From: Betaproteobacteria bacterium HGW-Betaproteobacteria-7
GTDB lineage: Bacteria; Pseudomonadota; Gammaproteobacteria; Burkholderiales; Rhodocyclaceae
DNA length: 64,000 nt
Direction: 5' to 3'
Assembly: GCA_002840765.1 (NCBI GenBank)
Contig: PHCE01000002.1
Span: 186,001-250,000, forward strand
Shown here: in pieces, positions 8,015 through 17,050 of the stretch
Layout of the letters: the number at the start of each line of letters is the position of its first letter
How positions within the stretch are numbered: the stretch's first letter is position 1
The notes under the pieces: generated by a model
Database searches by the model: none
What the model was told of the DNA's origin: nothing
Seen by the model: the letters and a program-made list of their open reading frames with translations, nothing else
Program-made: the position numbers and the translations under genes

Positions 8015-9058
8015 TCAGGCCGGGAAGGCATCCTTGTTGGCCGCCTTGTTGCGCGCCTCGGCGCTGGAGACGATATTGCGGCGAACCATGTCGAGCAGGT
8101 TCTGGTCGAGTGTCTGCATGCCGAAGTTCTGGCCGGTCTGAATGGCCGAGTACATCTGCGCCACCTTGTTCTCGCGGATCAGGTTGCGGATGGCCGGCGT
8201 GCCGATCATGATCTCGTGCGCGGCGACACGGCCCTGGCCGTCCTTGGTCTTCAGCAGCGTCTGCGAGATGACGGCACGGAGCGATTCGGACAGCATCGAA
8301 CGGACCATTTCCTTTTCCGCCGCCGGGAAGACGTCCACCACGCGGTCGATGGTCTTGGCCGCCGATGAAGTATGCAGGGTGCCGAACACAAGGTGCCCGG
8401 TCTCAGCAGCCGTCAGCGCCAGGCGAATGGTTTCCAGGTCGCGCATTTCGCCGACCAGGATGACGTCCGGATCCTCGCGCAGCGCCGAACGCAGGGCGTT
8501 GGCGAAGGACAGCGTGTGCGGCCCGACTTCGCGCTGGTTGATCAGGCATTTCTTCGATTCATGAACGAATTCGATCGGATCCTCGACCGTCAGGATATGG
8601 CCGTATTCATTTTCGTTGACGTGATTGACCATCGCCGCCAGCGTTGTCGATTTGCCGGAACCGGTCGGGCCGGTGACCAGCACGATGCCGCGCGGATACT
8701 CGGAGATGTCCTTGAATATCTTCGGGCAGTTCAACTCTTCCAGTGTCAACACCTTCGACGGAATGGTCCGGAAGACGGCGCCAGCGCCACGCTGCTGGTT
8801 ATAGGCATTGACCCGAAAACGGGCGAGGTTGGGTATCTCGAAGGAGAAGTCGCATTCCAGCGTTTCTTCATAGACCTTGCGCTGGCCGTCGTTCATGATG
8901 TCATACACCATGCCGTGAACGTCCTTGTGCTCCATCGCTGGCAGGTTGATGCGACGGACATCGCCATGCACCCGGATCATCGGCGGCAGTCCGGCGGAGA
9001 GATGGAGGTCGGAGGCCTTGTTCTTGACGCTGAAGGCCAGCAGTTCGGTGATGTCCAT
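8015..9058 (-). CDS. pilT: Type IV pilus retraction ATPase PilT
   Basis: This 347-residue ATPase drives pilus retraction at the inner membrane. The start at 9058 gives the canonical opening MDITELLAFSVKNKASDLHLSAG; the longer open frame upstream overlaps yggS and is spurious. Walker A GPTGSGKST is near residue 131, and Walker B DVILVGEMRDLET and the His box GHLVFGTLHTSSA follow. The C-terminal AIRNLIRENK segment is the conserved retraction motif of PilT. It is divergent from yggS, as in many beta- and gammaproteobacteria, and is followed by pilU. Confidence 0.96.
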   Translation of the reverse strand: MDITELLAFSVKNKASDLHLSAGLPPMIRVHGDVRRINLPAMEHKDVHGMVYDIMNDGQRKVYEETLECDFSFEIPNLARFRVNAYNQQRGAGAVFRTIPSKVLTLEELNCPKIFKDISEYPRGIVLVTGPTGSGKSTTLAAMVNHVNENEYGHILTVEDPIEFVHESKKCLINQREVGPHTLSFANALRSALREDPDVILVGEMRDLETIRLALTAAETGHLVFGTLHTSSAAKTIDRVVDVFPAAEKEMVRSMLSESLRAVISQTLLKTKDGQGRVAAHEIMIGTPAIRNLIRENKVAQMYSAIQTGQNFGMQTLDQNLLDMVRRNIVSSAEARNKAANKDAFPA

Positions 9059-9081
9059 ACGGATCGTCCTCGGAGCGCGTG

Positions 9082-9087
9082 TATACT
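9082..9087 (+). promoter_or_regulatory. Putative -10 box of yggS-proC-yggT-yggU
   Basis: TATACT lies 29 bases before the yggS ATG in the 57-base divergent gap with pilT. No clear -35 hexamer is present. Because the hexamer is nearly palindromic (GTATAC), it could also serve the opposite strand. Confidence 0.4.
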
Positions 9088-9115
9088 TGGATTTATCAAG
9101 GATTTCCCAAGGATT

Positions 9116-9805
9116 ATGAGCGCAATCGCCGGCAACCTGCAAGCCGTTCTCGCCCGTATCGCCGCCGCCAGCAAGGCTGCCGGGCGCCAGCCGGAAAGCG
9201 TGCAGCTGCTGGCGGTCAGCAAGGCCTGGCCGGAGACCTGCATACGCACCGCGGCAGCCGCCGGACAGCGGGCATTCGGCGAGAACTACGTTCAGGAAGC
9301 CGTCGACAAGGTGATGGCCATGCGTGACCTTGATCTCGAATGGCATTTCATTGGCCCCCTGCAAAGTAACAAGACCCGCCTGGTTGCCGAGCACTTCGCC
9401 TGGGTCCATTCGATCGACCGCCTGAAGCTTGCCGAGCGACTCTCCGCCCAGCGTCCAGGACAGTTGCCAGCGCTGCAGGTCTGCGTCCAGGTCAACGTCT
9501 CCGGCGAGGCCAGCAAGAGTGGCTGCCGCCCGGAGGAGGCCGTCGCACTTTGCCAGGCGATTGCCGTTCTGCCCGGATTGAAGTTGCGCGGCCTGATGGC
9601 CATTCCCGAACCAGCGGACGACGAAGCAGCGCAGCGCGCGCCCTTCCGTCGCCTACGCGAGCTTTACGAGCACTTGCGGGCTGCCGGCCTGCCGCTCGAC
9701 ACCCTTTCCATGGGCATGTCCCATGATCTTGAAGCAGCCGTTGCCGAAGGCGCGACCATCGTCCGTATCGGCACGGCCATATTTGGTGAAAGACACTACG
9801 CATGA
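9116..9805 (+). CDS. yggS: YggS family PLP homeostasis protein
   Basis: This 229-residue protein is a PLP-binding single-domain TIM-barrel protein that buffers free pyridoxal phosphate. The PLP lysine is K36 in LAVSKAWP. The conserved GENYVQEA, WHFIGPLQSNK, LMAIP and SMGMSHDLEAAV motifs are all present. ATG 9116 is preceded by AAGGA and starts at the usual family N-terminus. The stop overlaps the proC start (ATGA). Its neighbours proC, yggT and yggU form the widely conserved cluster, and the gene is divergent from pilT. Confidence 0.95.
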   Translation: MSAIAGNLQAVLARIAAASKAAGRQPESVQLLAVSKAWPETCIRTAAAAGQRAFGENYVQEAVDKVMAMRDLDLEWHFIGPLQSNKTRLVAEHFAWVHSIDRLKLAERLSAQRPGQLPALQVCVQVNVSGEASKSGCRPEEAVALCQAIAVLPGLKLRGLMAIPEPADDEAAQRAPFRRLRELYEHLRAAGLPLDTLSMGMSHDLEAAVAEGATIVRIGTAIFGERHYA

Positions 9806-10614
9806 AAATCACTTTCCTCGGCGGCGGCAACATGGCCAACGCCTTGATCGGCGGCATGTTGAAGCGCGGCTTTGCGGCCGCTGACATCACCGTCATCGAT
9901 CCCGGCAGCGAGGCCCGCGAGCGCCTGCAGCAGGCCTATGCGGTGCGCTGCATCGACTCCGCCGCGGCACTGGACGAAGCAGGCGACCTGCTGCTGCTGG
10001 CGGTCAAGCCGCAACAGATGCGCGAAGCCTGCGTGCCGCTCATCGGCAAGCTTGGTCAGGCACTGGTGGTCAGCATCGCCGCCGGCCTCGACCTGACGAC
10101 CCTGTCGCGTTTCCTCGGCGGCCATCGCCGCATTGTCCGCTGCATGCCCAACACCCCGGCCTTGATCGGCGCCGGCATCACCGGCCTGTGCGCCTTGCCG
10201 GAAGTCGATGAGGCCGGCCGCGCGGCGGCTGACCGGGTACTGGCCGCCGTCGGCAGTACCGTCTGGATCGACGATGAAGCCCGCATGGATGGGGTCACTG
10301 CGCTCTCCGGCAGCGGCCCGGCCTATGTTTTCCTGTTCATTGAGGCCCTGCAGCAAGCCGCCGCCGACCTTGGCTTCACGGCCGAACAGGGACGCCAGCT
10401 GGCCATTGAAACCGTTCAGGGTGCCGCCGCCCTGGCTGCCCAGTCGAGCGAACCAGCCGCCGTGCTGCGCGAACGGGTGACTTCCAAGGGTGGCACCACC
10501 GAAGCGGCGCTGCGCACGATGAGCGAGGCCGGCGTCAAGGCGGGCATCATCGCCGGCGTCAAGGCCGCCGAAGCGCGTGGCCGCGAACTCGGCAAACTAC
10601 TCGGAGCCGCCTGA
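9802..10614 (+). CDS. proC: Pyrroline-5-carboxylate reductase
   Basis: This 270-residue enzyme catalyses the last step of proline synthesis, NAD(P)H-dependent reduction of pyrroline-5-carboxylate. The N-terminal Rossmann motif GGGNMANALIGG begins at about residue 6. The C-terminal P5CR signature runs through ALSGSGPAYVFLFIEAL and the VTSKGGTTEAAL segment. Length is standard. It overlaps yggS by four bases and yggT by one base (TGATG), so the three are translationally coupled. Confidence 0.96.
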   Translation: MKITFLGGGNMANALIGGMLKRGFAAADITVIDPGSEARERLQQAYAVRCIDSAAALDEAGDLLLLAVKPQQMREACVPLIGKLGQALVVSIAAGLDLTTLSRFLGGHRRIVRCMPNTPALIGAGITGLCALPEVDEAGRAAADRVLAAVGSTVWIDDEARMDGVTALSGSGPAYVFLFIEALQQAAADLGFTAEQGRQLAIETVQGAAALAAQSSEPAAVLRERVTSKGGTTEAALRTMSEAGVKAGIIAGVKAAEARGRELGKLLGAA

Positions 10615-11153
10615 TGGAAGCGATCTTTTTCCTGATCAATGCCGTCGTCAGCTTTTTCACGACGATGTTCATGCTGCGTTTCCTGATGCAGATGACGCGC
10701 ACCTCCTTCTCCGGGCAGATTGGCGATTTCGTCGTCAAGCTGACCAACTGGGCGGTCAAGCCGCTGCGCCGCATTGTCCCTGGCGTCGGCGGGGTGGACT
10801 GGGCCAGCCTGCTCGCGGCGCTGTGGCTGCAACTGCTGATGGCCGGCATCATCATCGCGGCATCGAGCACCACGGCCACGCTGAGCGCTGATGGCGTCGG
10901 CATGGCGCTGATGATCCTGATGTTCGCCGTCCGCGGACTGCTGCGCCTGACCGTCTACATCATGATAGGCGCCATCATCCTGCAGGCCGTCCTCTCCTGG
11001 ATCAATCCCTACTCGCCGGTAGCGCCGCTGGTCAATCAACTGGTGCGACCACTGCTCGATCCGATCCGCCGCTTCGTGCCGACGATCTCCGGCATCGACC
11101 TGTCGCCGCTGGTGGCCATCCTGCTCTTGCAGGTCGTGCTGATGTTCCTGTGA
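10614..11153 (+). CDS. yggT: YggT family membrane protein
   Basis: This 179-residue integral membrane protein has two YggT repeats, each with paired hydrophobic segments: one near residues 1-25 and 65-85, the other near 95-130 and 160-179. Typical family phrases are VNAVVSFFTTMFMLRFLMQ-like at the start and SWINPYSP and NPLVxPLLxPIRR-like in the second repeat (LVRPLLDPIRRFVP). Roles proposed for the family include osmotic protection and cell-division-related functions, but none is settled. It is coupled to proC upstream and yggU downstream. Confidence 0.92.
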   Translation: MEAIFFLINAVVSFFTTMFMLRFLMQMTRTSFSGQIGDFVVKLTNWAVKPLRRIVPGVGGVDWASLLAALWLQLLMAGIIIAASSTTATLSADGVGMALMILMFAVRGLLRLTVYIMIGAIILQAVLSWINPYSPVAPLVNQLVRPLLDPIRRFVPTISGIDLSPLVAILLLQVVLMFL

Positions 11154-11446
11154 GTGACTGGTTCCGGGTGAGCAGCGATGGCAGCATCACGCTCACCCTG
11201 CACATTCAGCCCGGGGCGCGACGGACGGAATGTGCCGGACTGCATGGCGACGCATTGAAGATTCGGCTGGCCGCACCGCCTGTAGACGGCAAGGCCAACG
11301 CCGCGCTGATCGAATATGTTGCCGAACGTCTCGGCTGTGGCCGCGCCGCGGTCACGCTGAAGAGCGGCCAGACCTCGCGCCGCAAGGTGCTGGCGGTCAC
11401 TGGCTGCACAGCGGAAGCGGTAGCCCGCCTGGCCGGGTCAACGTAA
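11150..11446 (+). CDS. yggU: DUF167 (YggU) family protein
   Basis: This 98-residue protein matches the small DUF167/YggU family: ITLTLHIQPGARR, RLAAPPVDGKAN and VTLKSGQTSRRK are the conserved blocks. The start is GTG at 11150, overlapping the yggT stop by four bases; no ATG gives a full-length family protein. It is the last gene of the yggS operon. The biochemical role of the family is not established. Confidence 0.9.
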   Translation: MSDWFRVSSDGSITLTLHIQPGARRTECAGLHGDALKIRLAAPPVDGKANAALIEYVAERLGCGRAAVTLKSGQTSRRKVLAVTGCTAEAVARLAGST

Positions 11447-11466
11447 AAGGGCGGGAAACCCCGCCC
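11445..11466 (-). terminator. Terminator of the ComEA-like gene
   Basis: GGGCGGG (11449-11455) pairs with CCCGCCC (11460-11466) across a four-base loop. In the minus direction it is followed by TTTT (11448-11445). It separates the convergent yggU and ComEA-like genes and could slow transcription from both sides. Confidence 0.65.
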
Positions 11467-11489
11467 TCACGGCACCACAACCCCAGCGA

Positions 11490-11768
11490 CTACTTCTTCT
11501 TGGCGGCTGCCGCGGCATCGCCCACCGACAACTCGCTGCGCAGCTTGTCGAGGCTCTTGTCGCCGAAACCCTTGACCTCCTTCAGGTCGTCGACCGATTT
11601 GAACGGGCCGTTCTTGTCGCGATGTTCGACGATGGCCTTGGCCTTGCTCGGGCCGATGCCCTTGACCGCATCCAACTCAGCGACCGAGGCAGTATTGATA
11701 TTGACCGCCGCCAAGGCCAGGCCGATGCCGGCCAGGAACAACGCAATGCTCGACAGAATGCTTTTCAT
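11490..11768 (-). CDS. ComEA-like helix-hairpin-helix DNA-binding protein
   Basis: This 92-residue protein has an N-terminal signal peptide (about residues 1-20, ending LALAA). Next comes a helix-hairpin-helix pair with the signature VNINTASVAELDAVKGIGPSKA and a second hairpin VKGFGDKSL. Such proteins bind DNA in the periplasm and aid uptake during natural transformation. The start at 11768 follows a GGAGGAG site; the longer frame adds only a non-conserved leader. It has no comEC neighbour here, so competence is suggested but not shown. Type IV pili, which also serve DNA uptake, are encoded nearby. Confidence 0.85.
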   Translation of the reverse strand: MKSILSSIALFLAGIGLALAAVNINTASVAELDAVKGIGPSKAKAIVEHRDKNGPFKSVDDLKEVKGFGDKSLDKLRSELSVGDAAAAAKKK

Positions 11769-11893
11769 CAGGAACTCCTCCAGTACTAAAGGTATTGCCG
11801 GATTGAAAGAAATTGCCGCCCGCCGGACTAGCCGGGCGGGCAAATCATTCTAGATCAATATGACAAATAACTTAACTGGAAAAGTTGGAGCCC

Positions 11894-13141
11894 CTACTCC
11901 GTGAAGACGACGCGCCCGCCGACCAGCGTTGTCCTGACCTTACCGGTCAGCATGTGGCCGAGCCAGGGCGAATTCTTGCCGCGGCTGCGCAGGCTTTCGG
12001 CGCTCAGCTGCCATTCGGCAGCCGGATCGAAAACGCAAATATCGGCTACGGCACCGACCCCCAGATGGCGATCAGCGAGGCCGAGGACGGCCGCCGGCGC
12101 CGCAGTGATCCGCGCCAGCGCCTGGCGCAGCTCGACTCCGGCCGCCGCCGCCCATTTCAGGGTCAGCGGCAACAGCACCTCCAGCCCGGTCGCCCCCGGC
12201 TTGGCTTCGCCGAAGGGCAGCAGCTTGTCATCGGCACCGACCGGCGTGTGATCCGAGCAAATCGCCGCCAAGCCGCCGGCGGCGGCATCGGACAGCGCCT
12301 GCCGGTCGCGCAGGGTGCGTAGCGGTGGCACGAAGCGGGCGTGCGGATTGAAGAAGCCGATGTCGTTTTCGCTGAGCAGCAGGTGATGCACGCCGATGTC
12401 GAAGGTAAGCGGCAGACCTTCGGCCTGCGCCTGAGCAACCAGTGCCACGCCAGCCGCCGACGACAGGCGTGTCAGATGCACCCGGCAGCCGGTGTCGCGG
12501 ACCAACTGGACTATGGTGGCGATGGCGATGGTTTCGGCGGCGACCGGAATGCCGGCCAGGCCGAGGCGGCTGGCGACCTCGCCCTCATGCGCGATACCGT
12601 TGCGCGCCAACCAGTAATCCTGTGGCTGCAGCCAGATGGCGAAATCGAACGTGGCGGCGTATTCCATCGAGCGCAGCAGGGCTTCGGTATCGACGACCGG
12701 TTGCGTTGCCTGGGAAAAGGCGACGCAACCAGCCTTCTTCAGGCCGGCCAGTTCGGCCAGACGCTCGCCTTTCAGGCCCAGCGTCAGTGCGCCGAGCGGT
12801 AGGACACGCGCCTTGCCGATCTCGGTACCGCGATGCACCAGGCGATCAGCCAGTTCCGGCTCGTCGAGCGGCGGATCGGCATCCGGCGGTACAACCACCG
12901 AAGTAACCCCACCAGCGACGGCCGCAGCCAGTTCCGCCTCGATGCTGTTCAGGCGGGCAGCGAGGTCGATCAGTCCGGGACAAACGACACAGCCCTTGGC
13001 ATCGATGGTCTGCACGGCAGCAAAGCCAGCGGGAGCTTGATCGAGGCCGGCGATCCGGCCGTCGGCGATGAACAGGGAAGCAACGCGATCGGTGCCGTTC
13101 TGCGGGTCAATGACCCGGCCATTCCTGATTTCGATATTCAT
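11894..13141 (-). CDS. pyrC': Non-catalytic dihydroorotase homologue PyrC' (PyrX)
   Basis: This 415-residue amidohydrolase-fold protein aligns with dihydroorotase, but where active enzymes have PGxIDxHxHxREPG it reads PGLIDLAARLNS (residues 55-66). Both metal-binding histidines are Ala61 and Arg63, and the following REPG block is missing. The later SDHTPVGADD segment is kept. In Pseudomonas such a PyrC' is an obligate structural partner of aspartate carbamoyltransferase; that role is expected here because pyrB ends one base upstream (TGA-G-ATG). A functional pyrC must lie elsewhere if pyrimidines are made. Start 13141 is preferred over an upstream TTG. Confidence 0.88.
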   Translation of the reverse strand: MNIEIRNGRVIDPQNGTDRVASLFIADGRIAGLDQAPAGFAAVQTIDAKGCVVCPGLIDLAARLNSIEAELAAAVAGGVTSVVVPPDADPPLDEPELADRLVHRGTEIGKARVLPLGALTLGLKGERLAELAGLKKAGCVAFSQATQPVVDTEALLRSMEYAATFDFAIWLQPQDYWLARNGIAHEGEVASRLGLAGIPVAAETIAIATIVQLVRDTGCRVHLTRLSSAAGVALVAQAQAEGLPLTFDIGVHHLLLSENDIGFFNPHARFVPPLRTLRDRQALSDAAAGGLAAICSDHTPVGADDKLLPFGEAKPGATGLEVLLPLTLKWAAAAGVELRQALARITAAPAAVLGLADRHLGVGAVADICVFDPAAEWQLSAESLRSRGKNSPWLGHMLTGKVRTTLVGGRVVFTE

Positions 13142-13142
13142 C

Positions 13143-14102
13143 TCAGTTTCCCGCAACGATGCTCATGACGGCCATGCGCACAGCAATGCCGAAGGTGACC
13201 TGGGGCAGGATCACGGCCTGCGCCCCGTCGGCCACCGCCGAATGGATCTCGACACCGCGGTTCATCGGCCCGGGGTGCATGACGATGGCGTCCGGTTTGG
13301 CCAGCGCCAGTTTCTGCGGCGTCAGGCCGTAGTGCCGGAAGTACTCGCTGGCCGAGGGCAGCAGGGCGCCGTTCATGCGCTCGTTCTGTAGGCGCAACAT
13401 GATGATCACGTCACAATCCTTGATCCCCTCGTTCATGTCGTGGAAGACATGCACGCCGAGCTTGTCGAGATGTTTGGGCAACAGGGTTTCCGGACCGACG
13501 GCGCGGACTTCAGGGACGCCGAGCGTGGTCAGCGCATGAATGTCGGAACGGGCGACGCGCGAATGCAGGATGTCGCCGACGATGGCGACGCGCAGTTGCG
13601 TGAAGTCCTTCTTGTAATGGCGGATCGTGTACATATCGAGCAGGCCCTGGGTCGGGTGCGCGTGGCGCCCGTCGCCGGCATTGACCACATGCACGTCGTC
13701 GCGGCCGATGCGCTGCAGGTGCTCGGCGATCAGGTAGGGCGCGCCGCTCGAGGCGTGCCGCACGACGAACAGGTTGGCGTGCATGGCGACCAGGTTGTCG
13801 ATGGTGTCGAGCAGGGTTTCACCCTTGCTCGCCGACGACTTGTTGATGTCGAGATTGATGACGTCGGCGGAGAGGCGCTTGGCGGCGATCTCGAAGGTGG
13901 TGCGCGTGCGCGTCGAGTTCTCGAAAAACAGGTTGAAGACGCTCTTACCGCGCAGCAGCGGGACCTTTTTCACGTCGCGCGCCGAGACTTCCATGAACGA
14001 CTCGGCGGTATCGAGGATCTGCGTCAGGATGCGCTGCGGCAGCCCCTCGATGGACAGCAGATGGCTCAGTTCGCCATCCTTGTTCAACTGCGGGTTATAC
14101 AT
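13143..14102 (-). CDS. pyrB: Aspartate carbamoyltransferase catalytic subunit
   Basis: This 319-residue enzyme makes carbamoyl-aspartate from carbamoyl phosphate and aspartate, committing to pyrimidine synthesis. The carbamoyl-phosphate signature [13 protein letters not shown] is intact, as are [18 protein letters not shown] and HPGPMNRG. Start 14102 has GGAGG seven bases upstream; a start 30 bases earlier would have none. The frame overlaps the end of pyrR by eight bases. No pyrI is present; PyrC' is the expected partner instead. Confidence 0.96.
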   Translation of the reverse strand: MYNPQLNKDGELSHLLSIEGLPQRILTQILDTAESFMEVSARDVKKVPLLRGKSVFNLFFENSTRTRTTFEIAAKRLSADVINLDINKSSASKGETLLDTIDNLVAMHANLFVVRHASSGAPYLIAEHLQRIGRDDVHVVNAGDGRHAHPTQGLLDMYTIRHYKKDFTQLRVAIVGDILHSRVARSDIHALTTLGVPEVRAVGPETLLPKHLDKLGVHVFHDMNEGIKDCDVIIMLRLQNERMNGALLPSASEYFRHYGLTPQKLALAKPDAIVMHPGPMNRGVEIHSAVADGAQAVILPQVTFGIAVRMAVMSIVAGN

Positions 14103-14604
14103 GTTCCAGCCTCCACTGCAGGCGTCCATCATCCGTCTTGTCCAGCACCAGGTTTTCGCTGTCGGCCAGGCTCACTTCCCAGACGCACTGGCTGGGCGCC
14201 ACCGGCAACTCCCGGCCACCGCGATCGGCGAGCACGACCAGCTCGACCGAGGCCGGGCGGCCGTAATCGAACAGCTCGTTGATGGCTGCCCGCGTCGTCC
14301 GGCCGGTATAGAGCACGTCGTCGACGAGGACGATGTGGCGGCCCTCGACGTCAAAGGGAATGAGCGTCGGCTTGACCTGGGGATGGAGGCCTTTTTCGGC
14401 AAAATCGTCGCGATAGAACGAGACGTCGATAAGACCAATCTCATCTTCGAGTTCGAGCAATTCGCGCAAGCGGTCGGCAATCCAGGCGCCACCGCTATAA
14501 ATGCCGACCAGCGCCGGTCGGCGGTGAAGCTGCGGACGCAGCAGGTCGGCCAGGCGTTGGCACTGGGCCTCGGCGTCAGGCAGCGGGTTGGGCAGGGGTG
14601 ACAT
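14095..14604 (-). CDS. pyrR: Bifunctional pyr operon regulator / uracil phosphoribosyltransferase PyrR
   Basis: This 169-residue type I phosphoribosyltransferase carries the PRPP-binding motif [12 protein letters not shown] (about 92-103). PyrR proteins sense UMP and control pyr expression; in Gram-negatives several PyrR proteins lack the RNA-binding attenuation role and act differently. No attenuator-like hairpin is visible upstream of pyrB, because pyrR and pyrB overlap. It overlaps ruvX by 29 bases upstream. The arrangement yqgE-ruvX-pyrR-pyrB-pyrC' is conserved in beta- and gammaproteobacteria. Confidence 0.93.
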   Translation of the reverse strand: MSPLPNPLPDAEAQCQRLADLLRPQLHRRPALVGIYSGGAWIADRLRELLELEDEIGLIDVSFYRDDFAEKGLHPQVKPTLIPFDVEGRHIVLVDDVLYTGRTTRAAINELFDYGRPASVELVVLADRGGRELPVAPSQCVWEVSLADSENLVLDKTDDGRLQWRLEHV

Positions 14605-15022
14605 GGGACGGGCTTTCGAACCAGGTTTGAAGAATCAATTGGGCCGCCACGGCATCGAGCAGCGGCTTCGCCGCGCGGCTGTTGCGGCCGGTTTCGCGCA
14701 GGAGCGCTTCGGCATCGAGCGAAGTCAGGCGCTCATCGGCATAGGCAACCGGCAGATGAAAACGTCTTTGCAGACGTTCGCCGAATTTGGTCGCCAGGCG
14801 CGTCATTACGTGTGGCGTGCCATCGGCATGAGTCGGCAGACCGACGACCAGTTGCACCGGACGCCATTCGTCGATCAGGCGCCCGATGGCCGCCATCCGG
14901 TCATCGTTGGATTCGGCATGGATGGTGGTCAGGGGATGGGCGCTGCCGAGCAGGGTTTCCCCGGTGGCGACGCCGATGCGTTTCTCGCCGAAATCGAAGG
15001 CGAGGACCGTGCCGTCAGGCAT
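14576..15022 (-). CDS. ruvX: Putative pre-16S rRNA nuclease YqgF/RuvX
   Basis: This 148-residue RNase H-fold protein opens with [17 protein letters not shown], the first acidic motif of the YqgF family. [13 protein letters not shown] and [15 protein letters not shown] carry the other conserved catalytic residues. YqgF processes the 5' end of 16S rRNA in E. coli; it was earlier proposed to resolve Holliday junctions. It overlaps yqgE upstream by eight bases and pyrR downstream by 29. Confidence 0.93.
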   Translation of the reverse strand: MPDGTVLAFDFGEKRIGVATGETLLGSAHPLTTIHAESNDDRMAAIGRLIDEWRPVQLVVGLPTHADGTPHVMTRLATKFGERLQRRFHLPVAYADERLTSLDAEALLRETGRNSRAAKPLLDAVAAQLILQTWFESPSHVTPAQPAA

Positions 15023-15575
15023 GTCCGGCGACGTCGGAGAGCTGGCTGAAACTGATGCCGAGATTCTGCATGGCCGCCGGCAGGCGCTCCTCGAACGGCA
15101 GGTCGAAGAGGATGGCGGCCTTGGCCGGCACCGTCAGCCAGGAGTTCTGCGCCAGCTCGTCCTCGAGTTGCCCGGCATCCCAGCCGGAATAACCTAGGGT
15201 GACCAGGATTTCCGCCGGCAGGCCGGCGTCGGCGACAGACACCAACACATCACGCGAACTGGTCAGGCCGACCTCTTTGTTGACGGTCAACGTTGATTGC
15301 CAGGTGCCGAGCGGGCGATGCAGCACGAAGCCGCGATCGAGATGTACCGGCCCGCCGAAATAAACCGGCAGCCCGGCCATGTCGGAAGCCTGCAGCTTGA
15401 TGTCGATCTTCTCGAACAAGCCGGCAAGATTCAGATCGATCGGCCGATTGACGATGATGCCCAGAGCGCCGTTCTCGTTGTGCTCGCAGATGTAGACCAG
15501 AGCGTTGGAAAAGTACGGGTCTTCCAGCGCCGGCATGGCGATGAGAAAGTGATCGGTGAGATTGACGCTGTCCAT
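15015..15575 (-). CDS. yqgE: YqgE/AlgH family protein (DUF179)
   Basis: This 186-residue protein matches DUF179: [42 protein letters not shown] N-terminus (residues 5-43), a GGPV motif in [16 protein letters not shown], and [24 protein letters not shown] 15575 gives the family N-terminus; the longer frame upstream runs through the divergent photolyase gene. AlgH influences alginate in Pseudomonas, but the molecular role is unknown. It is first in the operon with ruvX and the pyr genes. Confidence 0.93.
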   Translation of the reverse strand: MDSVNLTDHFLIAMPALEDPYFSNALVYICEHNENGALGIIVNRPIDLNLAGLFEKIDIKLQASDMAGLPVYFGGPVHLDRGFVLHRPLGTWQSTLTVNKEVGLTSSRDVLVSVADAGLPAEILVTLGYSGWDAGQLEDELAQNSWLTVPAKAAILFDLPFEERLPAAMQNLGISFSQLSDVAGHA

Positions 15576-15613
15576 GCCTGGAATTTTAATCGCCACCGGG
15601 GTACAAACCAACC

Positions 15614-17026
15614 ATGCACCAAGAAAAAGCCCTTGTCTGGTTCCGCCGCGACCTGCGCGACCACGACCATGCCGCGCTGGCTGCCGCACTTGCGGAGGCC
15701 GGATCTGTTTATTGCGCCTTCGTCTTCGACCGCGAAATTCTCGACGCCTTGCCGACACGCTGCGATCGACGCGTGCATTTCATCCGTGAATCGCTGGTTG
15801 AACTTGATGCCGCCCTGCGTGCCCGCGGCGGCGGCCTGATCGTCTGTCATGGCCGGGCGATGAAAGAGATTCCGGCGCTGGCCCGCGAGCTGGGCGTCAC
15901 TGCCGTCTATGCCAACCGCGACTACGAACCTGCCGCCAAGCGGCGCGACGCCGACGTCGTCGCCGCCCTCGCTGAGTCCGGAATCGCTTTCGCCGACCTC
16001 AAAGACCAGGCCATATTCGACGGCGACGAAGTACTGACCCAGGCCGGCAAGCCCTTCTCGGTATTCACACCGTACAAGAATGCCTGGCTGAAGCGCCTGA
16101 CTGCCGCCGACCATGCCGTTGCCAGCGCTGATGGCCACTTGGCGGCGATCCCGCCGGCCAGTATCCCGACCTTGGCCGAGATCGGCTTTGTCGAAAGCGA
16201 TCTGCAAACAGTGGGGATCCTGCCCGGCATGTCCGGCGCCCGCCAGTTATGGGATGAGTTCCGTGCCGGCCGTCTCGAACGCTACGGCGCCCTGCGCGAC
16301 TTCCCGGCCATCAAGGGTGTTTCCTACCTGTCGGTGCACCTGCGCTTCGGCACCATCTCGATCCGCGAATTGGTGCGCACCGCTCTCGCCAGCGAGGCTG
16401 CCACCTGGCTCAACGAACTGATCTGGCGCGACTTTTATTTCATGATTCTCGACCGCTTCCCGCAGGTCGTCACTGCCGCCTTCAAGCCGGAGTACGACAC
16501 CATCCGCTGGGACGACTGGCCGGAAGGCCTGGCCGCCTGGCAGCAGGGGCGCACAGGTTACCCGCTGGTCGATGCGGCGATGCGCCAGCTTAACTTCAGC
16601 GGCTGGATGCACAATCGCCTGCGCATGGTCGTCGCTTCCTTCCTGTGCAAGGACCTCGGTGTTGACTGGCGCCTTGGTGAGCGCTACTTCGCCGATCAGC
16701 TGAATGACTTCGACCTTTCGGCCAACAACGGTGGCTGGCAGTGGGCGGCCTCCAGCGGCTGCGACGCCCAGCCCTATTTCCGCATTTTCAACCCGGTCAC
16801 CCAGTCGGAAAATTTCGATCCCGAGGGTCGCTTCATCCGCCGCTACGTGCCGGAACTGGCCCGGGTACCCGACAAGTACATCCATGCCCCGTGGCGGATG
16901 GGGCGTCTGGAGCAGGAAGCGCTGGGCATCGTCATCGGCCGCGACTATCCGGCGCCGATCGTCGACCACGCAGCCGCCCGCGAACGCACGCTGGCCCGCT
17001 ACGCGGTGGTGAAACGTCGGGATTGA
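15614..17026 (+). CDS. phrB: Deoxyribodipyrimidine photolyase
   Basis: This 470-residue flavoprotein repairs UV pyrimidine dimers with light. The N-terminal antenna domain starts [17 protein letters not shown]. The FAD-binding C-terminal half has [39 protein letters not shown] and the tryptophan-rich [20 protein letters not shown]. Length is typical of class I CPD photolyases (about 470). The gene starts 38 bases from the divergent yqgE start and ends convergent with chpA. Confidence 0.95.
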   Translation: MHQEKALVWFRRDLRDHDHAALAAALAEAGSVYCAFVFDREILDALPTRCDRRVHFIRESLVELDAALRARGGGLIVCHGRAMKEIPALARELGVTAVYANRDYEPAAKRRDADVVAALAESGIAFADLKDQAIFDGDEVLTQAGKPFSVFTPYKNAWLKRLTAADHAVASADGHLAAIPPASIPTLAEIGFVESDLQTVGILPGMSGARQLWDEFRAGRLERYGALRDFPAIKGVSYLSVHLRFGTISIRELVRTALASEAATWLNELIWRDFYFMILDRFPQVVTAAFKPEYDTIRWDDWPEGLAAWQQGRTGYPLVDAAMRQLNFSGWMHNRLRMVVASFLCKDLGVDWRLGERYFADQLNDFDLSANNGGWQWAASSGCDAQPYFRIFNPVTQSENFDPEGRFIRRYVPELARVPDKYIHAPWRMGRLEQEALGIVIGRDYPAPIVDHAAARERTLARYAVVKRRD

Positions 17027-17050
17027 AGGCGGTGACCGACGGAACGCTGG

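Noticed and set aside
8372..9115. N-terminal extension of yggS upstream of 9116
   Set aside because: The frame is antisense to pilT, and the conserved YggS N-terminus begins exactly at the ATG at 9116.
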